Below are positions 25,333 to 33,665 of a stretch of DNA of 64,000 nt, piece by piece. Where the stretch lies: contig JBGAVG010000004.1 in the NCBI GenBank assembly GCA_044228245.1, positions 124,001 through 188,000 of the forward strand, read 5' to 3'. The stretch is from Methylotenera_A sp044228245 (lineage in GTDB: Bacteria; Pseudomonadota; Gammaproteobacteria; Burkholderiales; Methylophilaceae). Numbering within the stretch: the stretch's first letter is position 1; each line of letters starts with the position of its first letter. A program made the translations under genes and the position numbers. The notes beneath the pieces are model-generated. The model searched no databases. It saw nothing but the letters and a program-made list of their open reading frames with translations, and was not told the DNA's origin.

Positions 25333-25971
25333 ATGTATAAACATCCACTATTAGACCGCGACAAAATGACGCCGCAAGAGGCGCTGGATATTCTTGTTGA
25401 AGGTAACCACCGCTTTGCCAATAACTTAACAGCCAATAAAGACTTGCATAATCTGGTGATGATGACCAAAGAAAGGCAGCATCCATTTGTTTCCATGTTG
25501 AGTTGCAGCGATTCGCGCGCGCCTGTTGAGATGGTGTTTGATCAGGCGCTGGGCGATGTGTTCAGCGTGCGCCTGGCAGGTAATATTGCTTCAGATAAAG
25601 CGATTGGCAGCCTGGAATTTGGTTGTAAATACCTGGGTAGCAAGCTGATTGTGGTGCTTGGGCATACCGGTTGCGGTGCGGTTAAAGCTGCTTGTGATGA
25701 CTTTAAAGATGGCCACATCGGTGAAATTACCAATTTAATCAAGCCTGCTGTGCGTTTGGAGAAAACGATACGTGAAAACCGTAATTCTGAAAATGCAGAT
25801 TTTGTGACCAAGGTGTGCGAATTGAGCGTGCGCGTGCAGATTGAAGAGATTATTCATACCAGCGACATTATTCAGGATATGCTAACCAGCAAGCAAATCG
25901 GGATTGTTGGCGGAATTTATGATTTAGCGACAGGTGAAGTGCATTTTATGCAGGACACTTTGAGGGTGTAG
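25333..25971 (+). CDS. Beta-class carbonic anhydrase
   Basis: A 212-residue zinc enzyme that interconverts CO2 and bicarbonate. The zinc ligands are in SMLSCSDSRAPVEM (Cys and the Asp-Arg dyad) and VVLGHTGCGAVKAA (His and Cys), the beta-class pattern. The ATG at 25333 follows AGGAAG at ideal spacing; an upstream TTG is rejected. It is a single gene between the porin terminator and the convergent fdx. Bicarbonate supply for carboxylases such as the carbamoyl-phosphate synthase at the left edge is the usual role. Confidence 0.93.
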   Translation: MYKHPLLDRDKMTPQEALDILVEGNHRFANNLTANKDLHNLVMMTKERQHPFVSMLSCSDSRAPVEMVFDQALGDVFSVRLAGNIASDKAIGSLEFGCKYLGSKLIVVLGHTGCGAVKAACDDFKDGHIGEITNLIKPAVRLEKTIRENRNSENADFVTKVCELSVRVQIEEIIHTSDIIQDMLTSKQIGIVGGIYDLATGEVHFMQDTLRV

Positions 25972-26015
25972 CATTTTGCTGGCGATGCTTGGCGTGAAGC
26001 ATTGCCGTTCGTGCC

Positions 26016-26363
26016 TTACTTCTTGGTATGACCTTCTTTTGCCATATTGATACTGTATTTGGGGATTTCAATCACTAAGTCGGTTTTTCCTACAATCGCC
26101 TGGCAAGAAAGCCGCGAGTTCGGCTCCAGCCCCCAGGCCTTGTCGAGCAGGTCTTCTTCTTTTTCTTCTGGCTCATTCAGGGTCTTATAACCTTCGCGCA
26201 CAATCACATGGCAGGTGGTGCAAGCACATACCTGATCGCAGGCATGGTCAATGTCAATTTCGTTATCCAGCAGGTTCTGGCAAATAGATTTTCCGGTTTC
26301 AGCCTCAAACGCAGCACCTTCCGGGCAGAGCTCTACGTGCGGTAATACAATAATTTGTGGCAT
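26016..26363 (-). CDS. fdx: ISC-type [2Fe-2S] ferredoxin
   Basis: The adrenodoxin-like ferredoxin of the ISC machinery supplies electrons for cluster assembly on IscU. The 115-residue product has the cluster loop DHACDQVCACTTCHVIVREG and the fourth ligand in SRLSCQAIVG. It is last in the isc operon, 12 bp after hscA, and converges with the carbonic anhydrase gene; no terminator is obvious in the 44-bp gap. The length and motif order match E. coli Fdx. Confidence 0.95.
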   Translation of the reverse strand: MPQIIVLPHVELCPEGAAFEAETGKSICQNLLDNEIDIDHACDQVCACTTCHVIVREGYKTLNEPEEKEEDLLDKAWGLEPNSRLSCQAIVGKTDLVIEIPKYSINMAKEGHTKK

Positions 26364-26375
26364 AAGTTTATTTCT

Positions 26376-28271
26376 TCATATTTCTAAACTGTCTAAATTT
26401 TTCCCTGCCAGCGCGCGGCTGATGCTGGCATCCATGCGTCTGGCAGCAAAGCTTTCGGTTGCTGTGTTCAAGGCTTCTGTCGCTTGATGGATAGCATGGC
26501 TGTCACCCGCTTGCAGCAAGCCTTGCAGGACGCCCATTTGGGCAATAATATTCTGCTTCTCTTGGACATCTAACAGGCTACCATCTCGCTCCAGCGCCAC
26601 ACTGATCGCGGTAAGCAGGCTTTCGGCCTCGACCTTCGCTTCTGCCAGCGCGCGTGCCTGTTTGTCACTTTCTGCCGCGCTAAAGCTGCTTTGCAGCATA
26701 GCTAGAATTTGTTCTTCGCTTAACCCGTAACTTGGCTTGACGACAATATTGGCTTCGACATTGCTGGTGGTTTCGCGGGCTGAAACGCTTAGCAAACCAT
26801 CGGCATCCACAGTAAATGTCACGCGGATACGCGCCGCGCCTGCCACCATGGGTGGAATATCGCGTAATTCAAAGCGAGCGAGCGAGCGGCAGTCGCTGAC
26901 CAATTCTCGCTCGCCTTGCAGCACATGAATGCTCATGGCAGTTTGACCATCTTTAAAAGTGGTGAACTCCTGCGCGCGGGCGATAGGTAATGTGGAATTG
27001 CGAGGGATGATTTTTTCTACCAGACCGCCCATGGTTTCAAGCCCGAGCGAAAGCGGGGTGACATCTAACAGCAGCAAATCATCATCGCTTCTGTTGCCCG
27101 CGAGTGCATTGGCTTGTATCGCTGCGCCCAGCGCAACGACTTTGTCGGGATCCAGATTGGTCAGTGGTTCCTGTTTGAAATATTCCTGCACGGCGTGCCT
27201 GATATGCGGCATGCGCGTGGCGCCACCCACCAGCACTACGCCTTTGATCTCATCGGGCGCAAGGTTAGCATCGCGCATGGCTTTGCGCGTGGGGGAGAGT
27301 GTTTTGGTGACAAGATGCTGTGTAAGCTCCACAAACTGTGGTGCGGTGAGTGTGACGTCTACCAGCGTGCCGTTACTCAAGCGACAGACGATTTGCGCTT
27401 CAAAATTGTCGGTAAGCCACTCTTTAGCCTGCCGTGCTTTGGTGAGTAAGAGACGCGTGTCCTGTTCGCCAAGCGGGGCAAAGTTACTGCTGTTTTCTCG
27501 AATTTTATCCAGCACCCAGCAATAGATGCGATGGTCAAAGTCGTCGCCGCCGAGGGCTGAATCGCCATTGGTGGCGAGCACTTCAAATACGCCTTTTGTT
27601 AGCTTTAGAATGGAAACGTCGAACGTTCCGCCGCCCAGGTCGTAGATGACATAAGTACCTTCAGCTGCGTTATCCAGGCCGTAGGCCACAGCTGCGGCTG
27701 TGGGTTCGTTCAGCAGGCGCAGTACATTTAGCCCGGCTAGCCGAGCGGCGTCTTTGGTGGCCTGGCGTTGCGCATCGTCAAAATAGGCGGGCACCGTGAT
27801 CACCGCGCCAACCAGCTCACCGCCCAGAGATTTCTCTGCACGCGCTTTCAGTGCTTTAAGTATTTCTGCCGAGATTTCTACCGGGCTTTTCAGGCCTGCG
27901 CGGGTTTGTATCTGCAATAATCTGGCCGATTGTGCATCAGTGCCTTCTACAAAGCGGTAAGGAATATGCGCCCTGTCGGCGATGTCATTCAGGCTGCGCC
28001 CCATAAAACGTTTGACAGAAACGATGGTGTTGACAGGGTCGCTGCTTTGCTGCGCTTGCGCTTCGTGGCCAACCACGACCTCGCCATTTGGCAGATAGCG
28101 TACTACAGAAGGCAGCAGGGCATGCCCATATTCATCCTGTAGCACGGTGCTCATGCCACTGCGCACGGTGGCAACCAGTGAATTCGTTGTGCCCAAATCA
28201 ATCCCCACCGCCAGCTTGTGTTGATGCGGAGCAGCGGATTGCCCGGGTTCTGATATTTGCAACAATGCCAT
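26376..28271 (-). CDS. hscA: ISC-specific Hsp70 chaperone HscA
   Basis: HscA is the Hsp70 that releases clusters from IscU with the J-protein HscB. The 631-residue product (E. coli 616) has the ATPase motifs GIDLGTTNSLVATVRSG, AVAYGLDNAAEGTYVIYDLG and VVLVGGATRMPHIRHAVQEY. The substrate-binding domain follows (LLDVTPLSLGLETMGG). The start at 28271 (MALLQISEPGQ) gives the usual N-terminus. Its upstream region is the end of an inserted palindromic element; the only SD-like sequence, AGGG, lies inside that element's terminal repeat. An in-frame ATG at 28295 lies inside the element and is unlikely. Confidence 0.95.
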   Translation of the reverse strand: MALLQISEPGQSAAPHQHKLAVGIDLGTTNSLVATVRSGMSTVLQDEYGHALLPSVVRYLPNGEVVVGHEAQAQQSSDPVNTIVSVKRFMGRSLNDIADRAHIPYRFVEGTDAQSARLLQIQTRAGLKSPVEISAEILKALKARAEKSLGGELVGAVITVPAYFDDAQRQATKDAARLAGLNVLRLLNEPTAAAVAYGLDNAAEGTYVIYDLGGGTFDVSILKLTKGVFEVLATNGDSALGGDDFDHRIYCWVLDKIRENSSNFAPLGEQDTRLLLTKARQAKEWLTDNFEAQIVCRLSNGTLVDVTLTAPQFVELTQHLVTKTLSPTRKAMRDANLAPDEIKGVVLVGGATRMPHIRHAVQEYFKQEPLTNLDPDKVVALGAAIQANALAGNRSDDDLLLLDVTPLSLGLETMGGLVEKIIPRNSTLPIARAQEFTTFKDGQTAMSIHVLQGERELVSDCRSLARFELRDIPPMVAGAARIRVTFTVDADGLLSVSARETTSNVEANIVVKPSYGLSEEQILAMLQSSFSAAESDKQARALAEAKVEAESLLTAISVALERDGSLLDVQEKQNIIAQMGVLQGLLQAGDSHAIHQATEALNTATESFAARRMDASISRALAGKNLDSLEI

Positions 28272-28272
28272 T

Positions 28273-28548
28273 AGGGAAGCCCTGAATAAGTCCACATGGC
28301 CGCGACAACGGCTTTGCGGGATGGGATGCTAGAAAAACGACGAGTTGAATGGTCATTCCCTTCGCGAGGAGTTTGACAACGCAGGCCACCCGCAAAGCCT
28401 TGTCCCATAAGGGTTGCAACAAATTTGAGTGCTTGGCTTCGTTGCACTCCTTGGCTTCGTAGAATAGCTACGACCTGCGTCGTGCGCCTTGCAATCATCT
28501 CAAATTTGTTAGCAACGTGGCTCATGGATACTTGTTCAGGGCTTCCCT
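28273..28548. mobile_element. MITE-like non-autonomous element between hscB and hscA
   Basis: Terminal inverted repeats of 14 bp are perfect (28273-28286 and 28535-28548) and extend to about 19 bp with one mismatch. The flanks TTAG and CTAG fit a 4-bp YTAR-type target duplication of IS5-like elements, and the 276-bp length is typical of a deleted element. Inside is a further 11-bp inverted repeat (28310-28320 with 28389-28399). No transposase frame is present. It fills the gap between the hscB stop and the hscA start exactly. Assignment to the IS5 group is inferred only from the ends. Confidence 0.72.
28418..28510. repeat. Palindromic repeat, copy 1 (inside the element)
   Basis: Twelve-bp perfect inverted arms (28418-28429 and 28499-28510) bound a 93-bp unit. 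Its reverse complement shares TTTGAGAT, GCAAGGCGCACG and ACGCAG, in the same order, with a second unit behind mutS. The two appear to be diverged members of one dispersed family. Confidence 0.7.
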
Positions 28549-29068
28549 AGTTCTCTATTTGTTCAATCGCCTTGCTAATATCGACACACACTTTATCAAT
28601 AAAAATAAGTTTGCGCGTGGCTTCAGTCGCGGCGTTGTAATCTTTTATTGTGTCCAGTAAATCGCCTAAACTAAGCTGGAGGTTTTTGGCTTCAGCCCGC
28701 ATTTCTGTCAGTAAGCTTTCTAAGGCTTTAATGTTTTTTTCTGTTTTTGCATCTTCCAAAGCTTCGCGCCATTCCATTTGCTGCATTAAAAATTCAGCCG
28801 ACATCGCAGTGTTGGTTTCTGCAATCGCATTGATACCCTGTAACTCTAATATGTATTTGGCGCGATTGGCTGGATTTTTTAGCGTTTGGTAGGCTTCATT
28901 TGCAAGCGTGGCGGTTTGCATGGATTGCAGTTTTTCTGCGCCTGAGGCGGTCACAAAACGATCAGGATGTGATTCAGACTGTATTTTGCGGTAATTACCT
29001 TCTAGTGCTGCCAAGTCGAGGTTAAATATTGGCTTCAGCCCGAACAACTCAAAATAATTCTGTGTCAC
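28547..29068 (-). CDS. hscB: ISC co-chaperone HscB
   Basis: HscB is the J-domain protein that brings IscU to HscA. The 173-residue product has an N-terminal J domain with the HPD tripeptide (SESHPDRF) that stimulates HscA ATPase, and a C-terminal helical bundle that binds IscU (LMQQMEWREALEDA). The start is GTG at 29068, overlapping the iscA stop by 4 bp. Its stop codon TAG (28547-28549) lies within the CTAG flank of the inserted element, so the insertion left the protein end intact. Confidence 0.94.
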   Translation of the reverse strand: MTQNYFELFGLKPIFNLDLAALEGNYRKIQSESHPDRFVTASGAEKLQSMQTATLANEAYQTLKNPANRAKYILELQGINAIAETNTAMSAEFLMQQMEWREALEDAKTEKNIKALESLLTEMRAEAKNLQLSLGDLLDTIKDYNAATEATRKLIFIDKVCVDISKAIEQIEN

Positions 29069-29388
29069 ACCGTAAAGCTTTCACCGCACCCACACTCGTC
29101 TTTCACGTTCGGGTTGTTAAACTTAAAGCCTTCATTCAAGCCTTCCTTGGTGAAGTCGAGCTCGGTGCCGTCTATATAGGCCAGGCTTTTCGGGTCAACG
29201 ATCACTTTTACGCCGTGGCTTTCAAACGTCACATCTTCAGGCTGCATTTCATCTACAAATTCCAGTGTATAGGCCATGCCAGAACAACCCGTAGTTTTAA
29301 CGCCCAAGCGCAAGCCGATGCCTTTGCCCCGGTTGGCGAGGAATTTTTCTACGCGGGTTGCTGCTGCTTCGGTTAAGCTGATTGCCAT
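29065..29388 (-). CDS. iscA: Iron-sulfur assembly scaffold/carrier IscA
   Basis: An A-type carrier that accepts iron or clusters and passes them to apo-proteins. The 107-residue product has the three conserved cysteines, one in TTGCSGMAYTLEFVD and two in the C-terminal ECGCGESF. It lies 3 bp after iscU and overlaps hscB. The length matches IscA (107 in E. coli). Confidence 0.95.
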   Translation of the reverse strand: MAISLTEAAATRVEKFLANRGKGIGLRLGVKTTGCSGMAYTLEFVDEMQPEDVTFESHGVKVIVDPKSLAYIDGTELDFTKEGLNEGFKFNNPNVKDECGCGESFTV

Positions 29389-29391
29389 TGA

Positions 29392-29790
29392 TTACACTGC
29401 CTCTTTAGCTGCTAATTGTTTCGCTTTAATATCTGCCACCGCAGCTTTGATCGCATCTTCAGCTAAAACTGAACAGTGAATTTTCACCGGCGGCAAAGCG
29501 AGCTCTTCAGCAATCGCAGAGTTTTTAATCGCATAGGCTTCATCCACCGTTTTGCCTTTGAGCCATTCGGTGACAAGTGAGCTGGAGGCAATCGCCGAGC
29601 CGCAACCATAGGTTTTGAATTTGGCATCTTCAATAATGCCAGCATCATTTACCTTAATCATGAGTTTCATCACGTCGCCGCAAGCGGGTGCGCCGACCAT
29701 GCCTGTACCTACGTGAGGGTCGTTCTTGTCTAGGCTACCCACGTTACGCGGGTTTTCATAGTGGTCTAATACTTTATCTGAATATGCCAT
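29392..29790 (-). CDS. iscU: Iron-sulfur cluster scaffold IscU
   Basis: IscU is the scaffold on which IscS-derived sulfur and iron are built into clusters. The 132-residue product has the three ligand cysteines in GAPACGDVMKL, TYGCGSAIASSSLV and VKIHCSVLAED. The HscA recognition motif LPPVK, which is diagnostic for IscU, is also present. It lies 12 bp after iscS. Confidence 0.97.
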   Translation of the reverse strand: MAYSDKVLDHYENPRNVGSLDKNDPHVGTGMVGAPACGDVMKLMIKVNDAGIIEDAKFKTYGCGSAIASSSLVTEWLKGKTVDEAYAIKNSAIAEELALPPVKIHCSVLAEDAIKAAVADIKAKQLAAKEAV

Positions 29791-29802
29791 TTTGCTACTC
29801 CT

Positions 29803-31017
29803 CTAGTGGGCTGCCCACTGTACTTTACTAATGTCGATACCATCTTTAAACATCTCCCAAAGCGGAGATAGTTCTCTCAATTTGCCAATTTTGCTTTTCA
29901 TCAGTTCTATCGTGTAATCCACATCTGCTTCGGTGGTAAAACGCCCGAGCGAGAAGCGAATAGAGCTGTGTGCAAGCTCATCGCTGCGGCCTAAAGCACG
30001 TAATACATAACTAGGCTCCAGGCTCGCAGAAGTACAGGCAGAGCCGCTGGAAACGGCAATATCTTTCACTGCCATAATCAGTGATTCACCTTCTACATAG
30101 TTAAAGCTGATGTTCAGGTTATGCGGCACACGATGCGCCAGATCGCCATTGACATAGGTTTCTTCAATGGTTTGCAAGCCGACCAGCAAGCGGTCGCGCA
30201 GTTTGCGGATGCGCGCGTTTTCCAGCTCCATCTCTTCGCGTGCAATACGGAAGGCCTCACCCATGCCAACGATTTGGTGCGTGGCTAACGTGCCGGAACG
30301 CATGCCGCGTTCGTGTCCGCCACCATGCATCTGTGCCTCGATACGAATGCGCGGTTTGCGGCGTACATATAAAGCACCAACGCCTTTTGGACCGTAGGTT
30401 TTATGGGCGCTAAAGCTCATTAAATCGACCGGCAATGTTTCTAAATCAATCTTTACCTTGCCGGTGGCTTGTGCTGCATCTACATGAAAAATCACATTGT
30501 TTTCGCGGCAGATATTGCCGATTGCTTCAATGTCCTGAATCACACCGATTTCGTTATTCACCAGCATGACAGAAGCCAACACCGTATCCGGCCGTATGGC
30601 CGCTTTGAATTTGGCTAAATCAACCAGGCCATTGGGTTCCGGTTCTAAAAACGTCGCCTCAAAGCCTTGGCGCTCCAGTTCGCGCACCACGTCAATTACG
30701 GCCTTGTGCTCGGTGGCAATGGTAATGATATGCTTGCCCTTGCTGGCAGCATAAAAATGCGCTGCGCCTTTAATGGCCAGGTTGTTCGATTCTGTTGCGC
30801 CAGATGTCCACACAATTTCGCGTGGGTCAGCTCCGACCAGTTTGGCGACTTCTTCACGCGCATTTTCCACTGCTTTCTCTGCTTCCCAGCCAAATGGATG
30901 GCTGCGTGAGGCAGGGTTGCCGAAATGTTCCGTCAAATAAGGAATCATCAGCGCAGCCACGCGCGGGTCAACCGGAGTGGTGGCGGAGTAATCTAAATAT
31001 ATTGGTTGTTTATCCAT
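29803..31017 (-). CDS. iscS: Cysteine desulfurase IscS
   Basis: IscS takes sulfur from cysteine as a persulfide for clusters, thiolated tRNA and cofactors. The 404-residue PLP enzyme begins MDKQPIYLDYSATTPVDPRV. It has the PLP lysine in LMSFSAHKTYGPKG and the mobile catalytic cysteine in VSSGSACTSASLEPSYVL. The C-terminus, PLWEMFKDGIDISKVQWAAH, is the IscU/TusA-binding tail of true IscS. It lies 40 bp after a second desulfurase gene in the same operon. Confidence 0.97.
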   Translation of the reverse strand: MDKQPIYLDYSATTPVDPRVAALMIPYLTEHFGNPASRSHPFGWEAEKAVENAREEVAKLVGADPREIVWTSGATESNNLAIKGAAHFYAASKGKHIITIATEHKAVIDVVRELERQGFEATFLEPEPNGLVDLAKFKAAIRPDTVLASVMLVNNEIGVIQDIEAIGNICRENNVIFHVDAAQATGKVKIDLETLPVDLMSFSAHKTYGPKGVGALYVRRKPRIRIEAQMHGGGHERGMRSGTLATHQIVGMGEAFRIAREEMELENARIRKLRDRLLVGLQTIEETYVNGDLAHRVPHNLNISFNYVEGESLIMAVKDIAVSSGSACTSASLEPSYVLRALGRSDELAHSSIRFSLGRFTTEADVDYTIELMKSKIGKLRELSPLWEMFKDGIDISKVQWAAH

Positions 31018-31057
31018 GTTTTCTATCCATATTGCTTACGCTTACTTTCTATATTTG

Positions 31058-32203
31058 TTATGCCGCGACAGCAGTTAAATTTCTTAATCTTTTCAATTCG
31101 TTTTCCAGCACAATTAAAAAATGCTGCACTTGTTCCATGGTGTTGCTGGCGCCAAAACTTACGCGTATCGCGCCCCGTGCCAATTCTTCATCCACGCCCA
31201 TTGCCAGCAACACATGGCTCGGTTCGGTGCTGTCTGACGAGCATGCCGAGCCGCTTGCAACGGCAAAGCCTCTTTTATCCAGCGCCGTCACCAATGTTTC
31301 GCCCTCAATATTGGGGAAGGCGAAAAAGCTGGTGTTAGGGATGCGCCTGAATTCGTTGCCAAATAAGGTAGCGTTCATTTTTCTTAAGCCCGCTTCCAAT
31401 GCATCGCGCAGATGTTGCGTGTGGTGTGCAAACGTAGACAGGTTCTTAATGGCGAGATCACATGCTGCGCCAAACCCGACAATCGCCGGTACGTTTTCTG
31501 TGCCGCTACGCAGCCCTCTTTCCTGCCCGCCGCCATATAAAAGCGGCTGAATATCAACGCGCTTATCCAGCACCAGTGCGCCCGCGCCGAGCGGGCCGCC
31601 GATTTTGTGGCTGGAAACCGTCATGGCATGTACGCCCAATGCAAAAAAATCCACGGGAATTTTCCCCAAAGCCTGCACAGCATCGGTATGCACATAAGCA
31701 TTGTGCTGGCGCGCCAATTGACTGATTGCGGCAATATCCTGTATCACACCGGTCTCGTTATTCGCCAGCATCACCGATACCAGGCCAGTTGGGGCTTGCA
31801 GCATGTGTTGCAGGTGTTGCATATCGATTCTGCAATCTTTATCGACGGGGATGCTTTTTGCCTGCCAGCCATGTGCTTGCAAAGCCAGCGCTGGGCGCGA
31901 CACGCAAGGGTGCTCGACCGCGCTGGTTAGAATCTGTTTGGGTGCCAGATTGCTGCAGATGCCATGCACCGCGAAATTATTGGCCTCTGTGCCACTGGCC
32001 GTAAACACAACCTGGTTGGCATACGCACCCACCGCATTTGCCACCTGTTCGCGTGCATGCTCCACAGCGGCGCGCGCTATGCGGCCATAGCTGTGGCGAC
32101 TGGTTGCGTTGCCGTGCTGCTCAACCATATGCGGCAACATAGCTTCAAGCACTTCTGTCTTGAGTGCGGTGGTGCTGTTATGATCGAAAAATACCGGGGT
32201 CAT
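31058..32203 (-). CDS. Second cysteine desulfurase (NifS/IscS paralogue)
   Basis: A 381-residue class V aminotransferase-fold desulfurase. It retains the PLP lysine (SSHKIGGPLGAG), the HxDAVQALGK block and the catalytic cysteine loop ASGSACSSDSTEPSHVL, so it should be active. It lacks the IscS C-terminal tail that docks IscU. Its ATG directly follows the iscR stop codon, so it is the first enzyme gene of the isc operon and is tightly coupled to the regulator. Similar iscR-desulfurase-iscS orders occur in other Betaproteobacteria, but the distinct job of this copy is unknown. Confidence 0.9.
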   Translation of the reverse strand: MTPVFFDHNSTTALKTEVLEAMLPHMVEQHGNATSRHSYGRIARAAVEHAREQVANAVGAYANQVVFTASGTEANNFAVHGICSNLAPKQILTSAVEHPCVSRPALALQAHGWQAKSIPVDKDCRIDMQHLQHMLQAPTGLVSVMLANNETGVIQDIAAISQLARQHNAYVHTDAVQALGKIPVDFFALGVHAMTVSSHKIGGPLGAGALVLDKRVDIQPLLYGGGQERGLRSGTENVPAIVGFGAACDLAIKNLSTFAHHTQHLRDALEAGLRKMNATLFGNEFRRIPNTSFFAFPNIEGETLVTALDKRGFAVASGSACSSDSTEPSHVLLAMGVDEELARGAIRVSFGASNTMEQVQHFLIVLENELKRLRNLTAVAA

Positions 32204-32698
32204 TTAAGCTGCGATTCCTTCAGTGCCCGCTTCTTCAACACAGGCTTTGCGCGGCGCAAAATATACCTTGTTGGCGGTAGATCCCGCATCTTTCTGGCGC
32301 TGATTTTCAACCATGTCCGCCAGCGTGACGCCGGATAAATAATCTAAAATTTTGTTGTTAAGCGATGCCCATAACTCATGCGTCATGCAACGGCCTTCAT
32401 CGTGGCAGTTTTCCTGCCCGCCACACTGGGTGGCATCAATCAGCTCGTCTACGGCAGTAATGATATTCGACACAGAAATCGCATCATGCGGTTTTGCTAC
32501 ACGGTAACCACCGCCTGGACCGCGTACGCTGGTCACCAAGCCTTGCTTGCGCAAACGGCTGAACAACTGCTCTAAGTATGAGAGTGAAATGGCTTGCCGT
32601 TCGCTGATGCCAGCCAGTGTCACAGGTTTTTCCACTTCATTCAAAGCGAGGTCCAGCATGGCGGTAACAGCAAAACGGCCTTTGGTGGTAAGTCTCAT
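32204..32698 (-). CDS. iscR: Iron-sulfur cluster regulator IscR
   Basis: IscR is the Rrf2-family repressor that binds a [2Fe-2S] cluster and shuts down the isc operon when clusters are sufficient. The 164-residue product has a winged helix with the recognition segment SLSYLEQLFSRLRKQGLV and the wing VRGPGGGYRVAK. The ligands are in QCGGQENCHDEGRCMTH, which preserves the Cys-x5-Cys-x5-Cys-x2-His spacing. It heads the operon behind a promoter with a palindrome over the -10/-35 region, which fits autorepression. Confidence 0.96.
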   Translation of the reverse strand: MRLTTKGRFAVTAMLDLALNEVEKPVTLAGISERQAISLSYLEQLFSRLRKQGLVTSVRGPGGGYRVAKPHDAISVSNIITAVDELIDATQCGGQENCHDEGRCMTHELWASLNNKILDYLSGVTLADMVENQRQKDAGSTANKVYFAPRKACVEEAGTEGIAA

Positions 32699-32720
32699 AA
32701 AATTAAAATCACCTCTTTAA

Positions 32721-32759
32721 ACTAGGTTAGATTATAGAATAACCTAGTGTTTTAGTCAA
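32721..32759 (-). promoter_or_regulatory. iscR promoter with overlapping palindrome
   Basis: On the minus strand TTGACT (32754-32759) and TATAAT (32731-32736) are 17 bp apart, a near-perfect sigma-70 promoter. A palindrome with 9-bp arms (32721-32729 and 32740-32748) covers the -10 box. The region from 32738 to 32762 also resembles a type 1 IscR site. Confidence 0.82.
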
Positions 32760-32783
32760 TTATTATGCAGCTAAGTTCAGAGG

Positions 32784-33560
32784 TTAAGGTTTGGATTTTG
32801 CGCGCGGTTTTACGGTGGTTTTGCCAGAGGCTTTCTGGGCGCCAAATGCTTCGGCCAGTTCTGTATCAGATTTTGTATCCGACAATTGTGCGATCTGATC
32901 TTTGAGTGCCTGCAAATCAGCATCCTGCTTGGCGGCGTGGTCCAGCAGCGAATGAATCGCCTTGATCATCGGGTCATTTTCGTCATTGCCAACCGCATAG
33001 GCCGCAAAACCGATTTTTTTTGCGGTGTCTTCACGTTTTTTGGATTTCTCTTCTTCCAGAATGCGGGCAGGAATACCCACCGCCGTTGCGTTTTCAGGCA
33101 CGTCTTTGACCACCACGGCGTTCGAGCCGATTTTGGCATTTTTGCCAATGGTAATCGGTCCCAGCACTTTCGCGCCGGCGCCAATCACCACGCCCTGTTC
33201 CAGGGTTGGATGGCGTTTGCCTTTGTTCCAGGAAGTGCCGCCTAAAGTCACGCCATGATACAGCGTGCAATCATCGCCAATCACTGCGGTTTCGCCAATC
33301 ACTACGCCCATGCCGTGGTCGATAAACACACGGTGGCCAATGGTGGCGCCAGGATGAATCTCGATGCCGGTAAGAAAGCGTCCAATATGCGAGAACAATC
33401 GCCCAAGCCAATAAAGACGGGCTTTCCACAGCCAATGGCTGAAGCGGTGCATAATCAGCGCGTGCACGCCAGGATAGGTCGTGAGAATCTCAAAATGCGT
33501 GCGCGCTGCCGGGTCGCGCTCAAATACGATAGAGATGTCTTCTTTGATGTGGTTAAACAT
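32784..33560 (-). CDS. cysE: Serine O-acetyltransferase
   Basis: CysE makes O-acetylserine, the precursor that becomes cysteine; cysteine is the sulfur source for the isc genes just downstream. The 258-residue product has the N-terminal helical domain (RDPAARTHFEILTTYPGVHA), then left-handed beta-helix hexapeptide repeats with catalytic histidines (GHRVFIDHGMGVVIGETAVI, LYHGVTLGGTSW). A Lys/Thr-rich C-terminal tail of about 70 residues follows, longer than in E. coli. The ATG at 33560 is used; an upstream TTG is possible. It ends about 25 bp before the iscR promoter. Confidence 0.94.
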   Translation of the reverse strand: MFNHIKEDISIVFERDPAARTHFEILTTYPGVHALIMHRFSHWLWKARLYWLGRLFSHIGRFLTGIEIHPGATIGHRVFIDHGMGVVIGETAVIGDDCTLYHGVTLGGTSWNKGKRHPTLEQGVVIGAGAKVLGPITIGKNAKIGSNAVVVKDVPENATAVGIPARILEEEKSKKREDTAKKIGFAAYAVGNDENDPMIKAIHSLLDHAAKQDADLQALKDQIAQLSDTKSDTELAEAFGAQKASGKTTVKPRAKSKP

Positions 33561-33665
33561 AAGCTTGCTAAGCAAATTAAAGGTTAAATTATGCCATAAA
33601 GTTGACTAAATCAGTTGGATATATACTTTTGCCGTGGGTTGTTTTTAGAATACGAAGTGAATCGG

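Noticed and set aside
28271..28549. A coding gene inside the hscB-hscA element
   Set aside because: Short frames within it have no start context or recognisable motif; the inverted-repeat layout explains the sequence better.
26376..33560. Recent horizontal transfer of the whole isc cluster
   Set aside because: Gene order, length and composition are those of an ordinary betaproteobacterial isc operon; only the small element is foreign.
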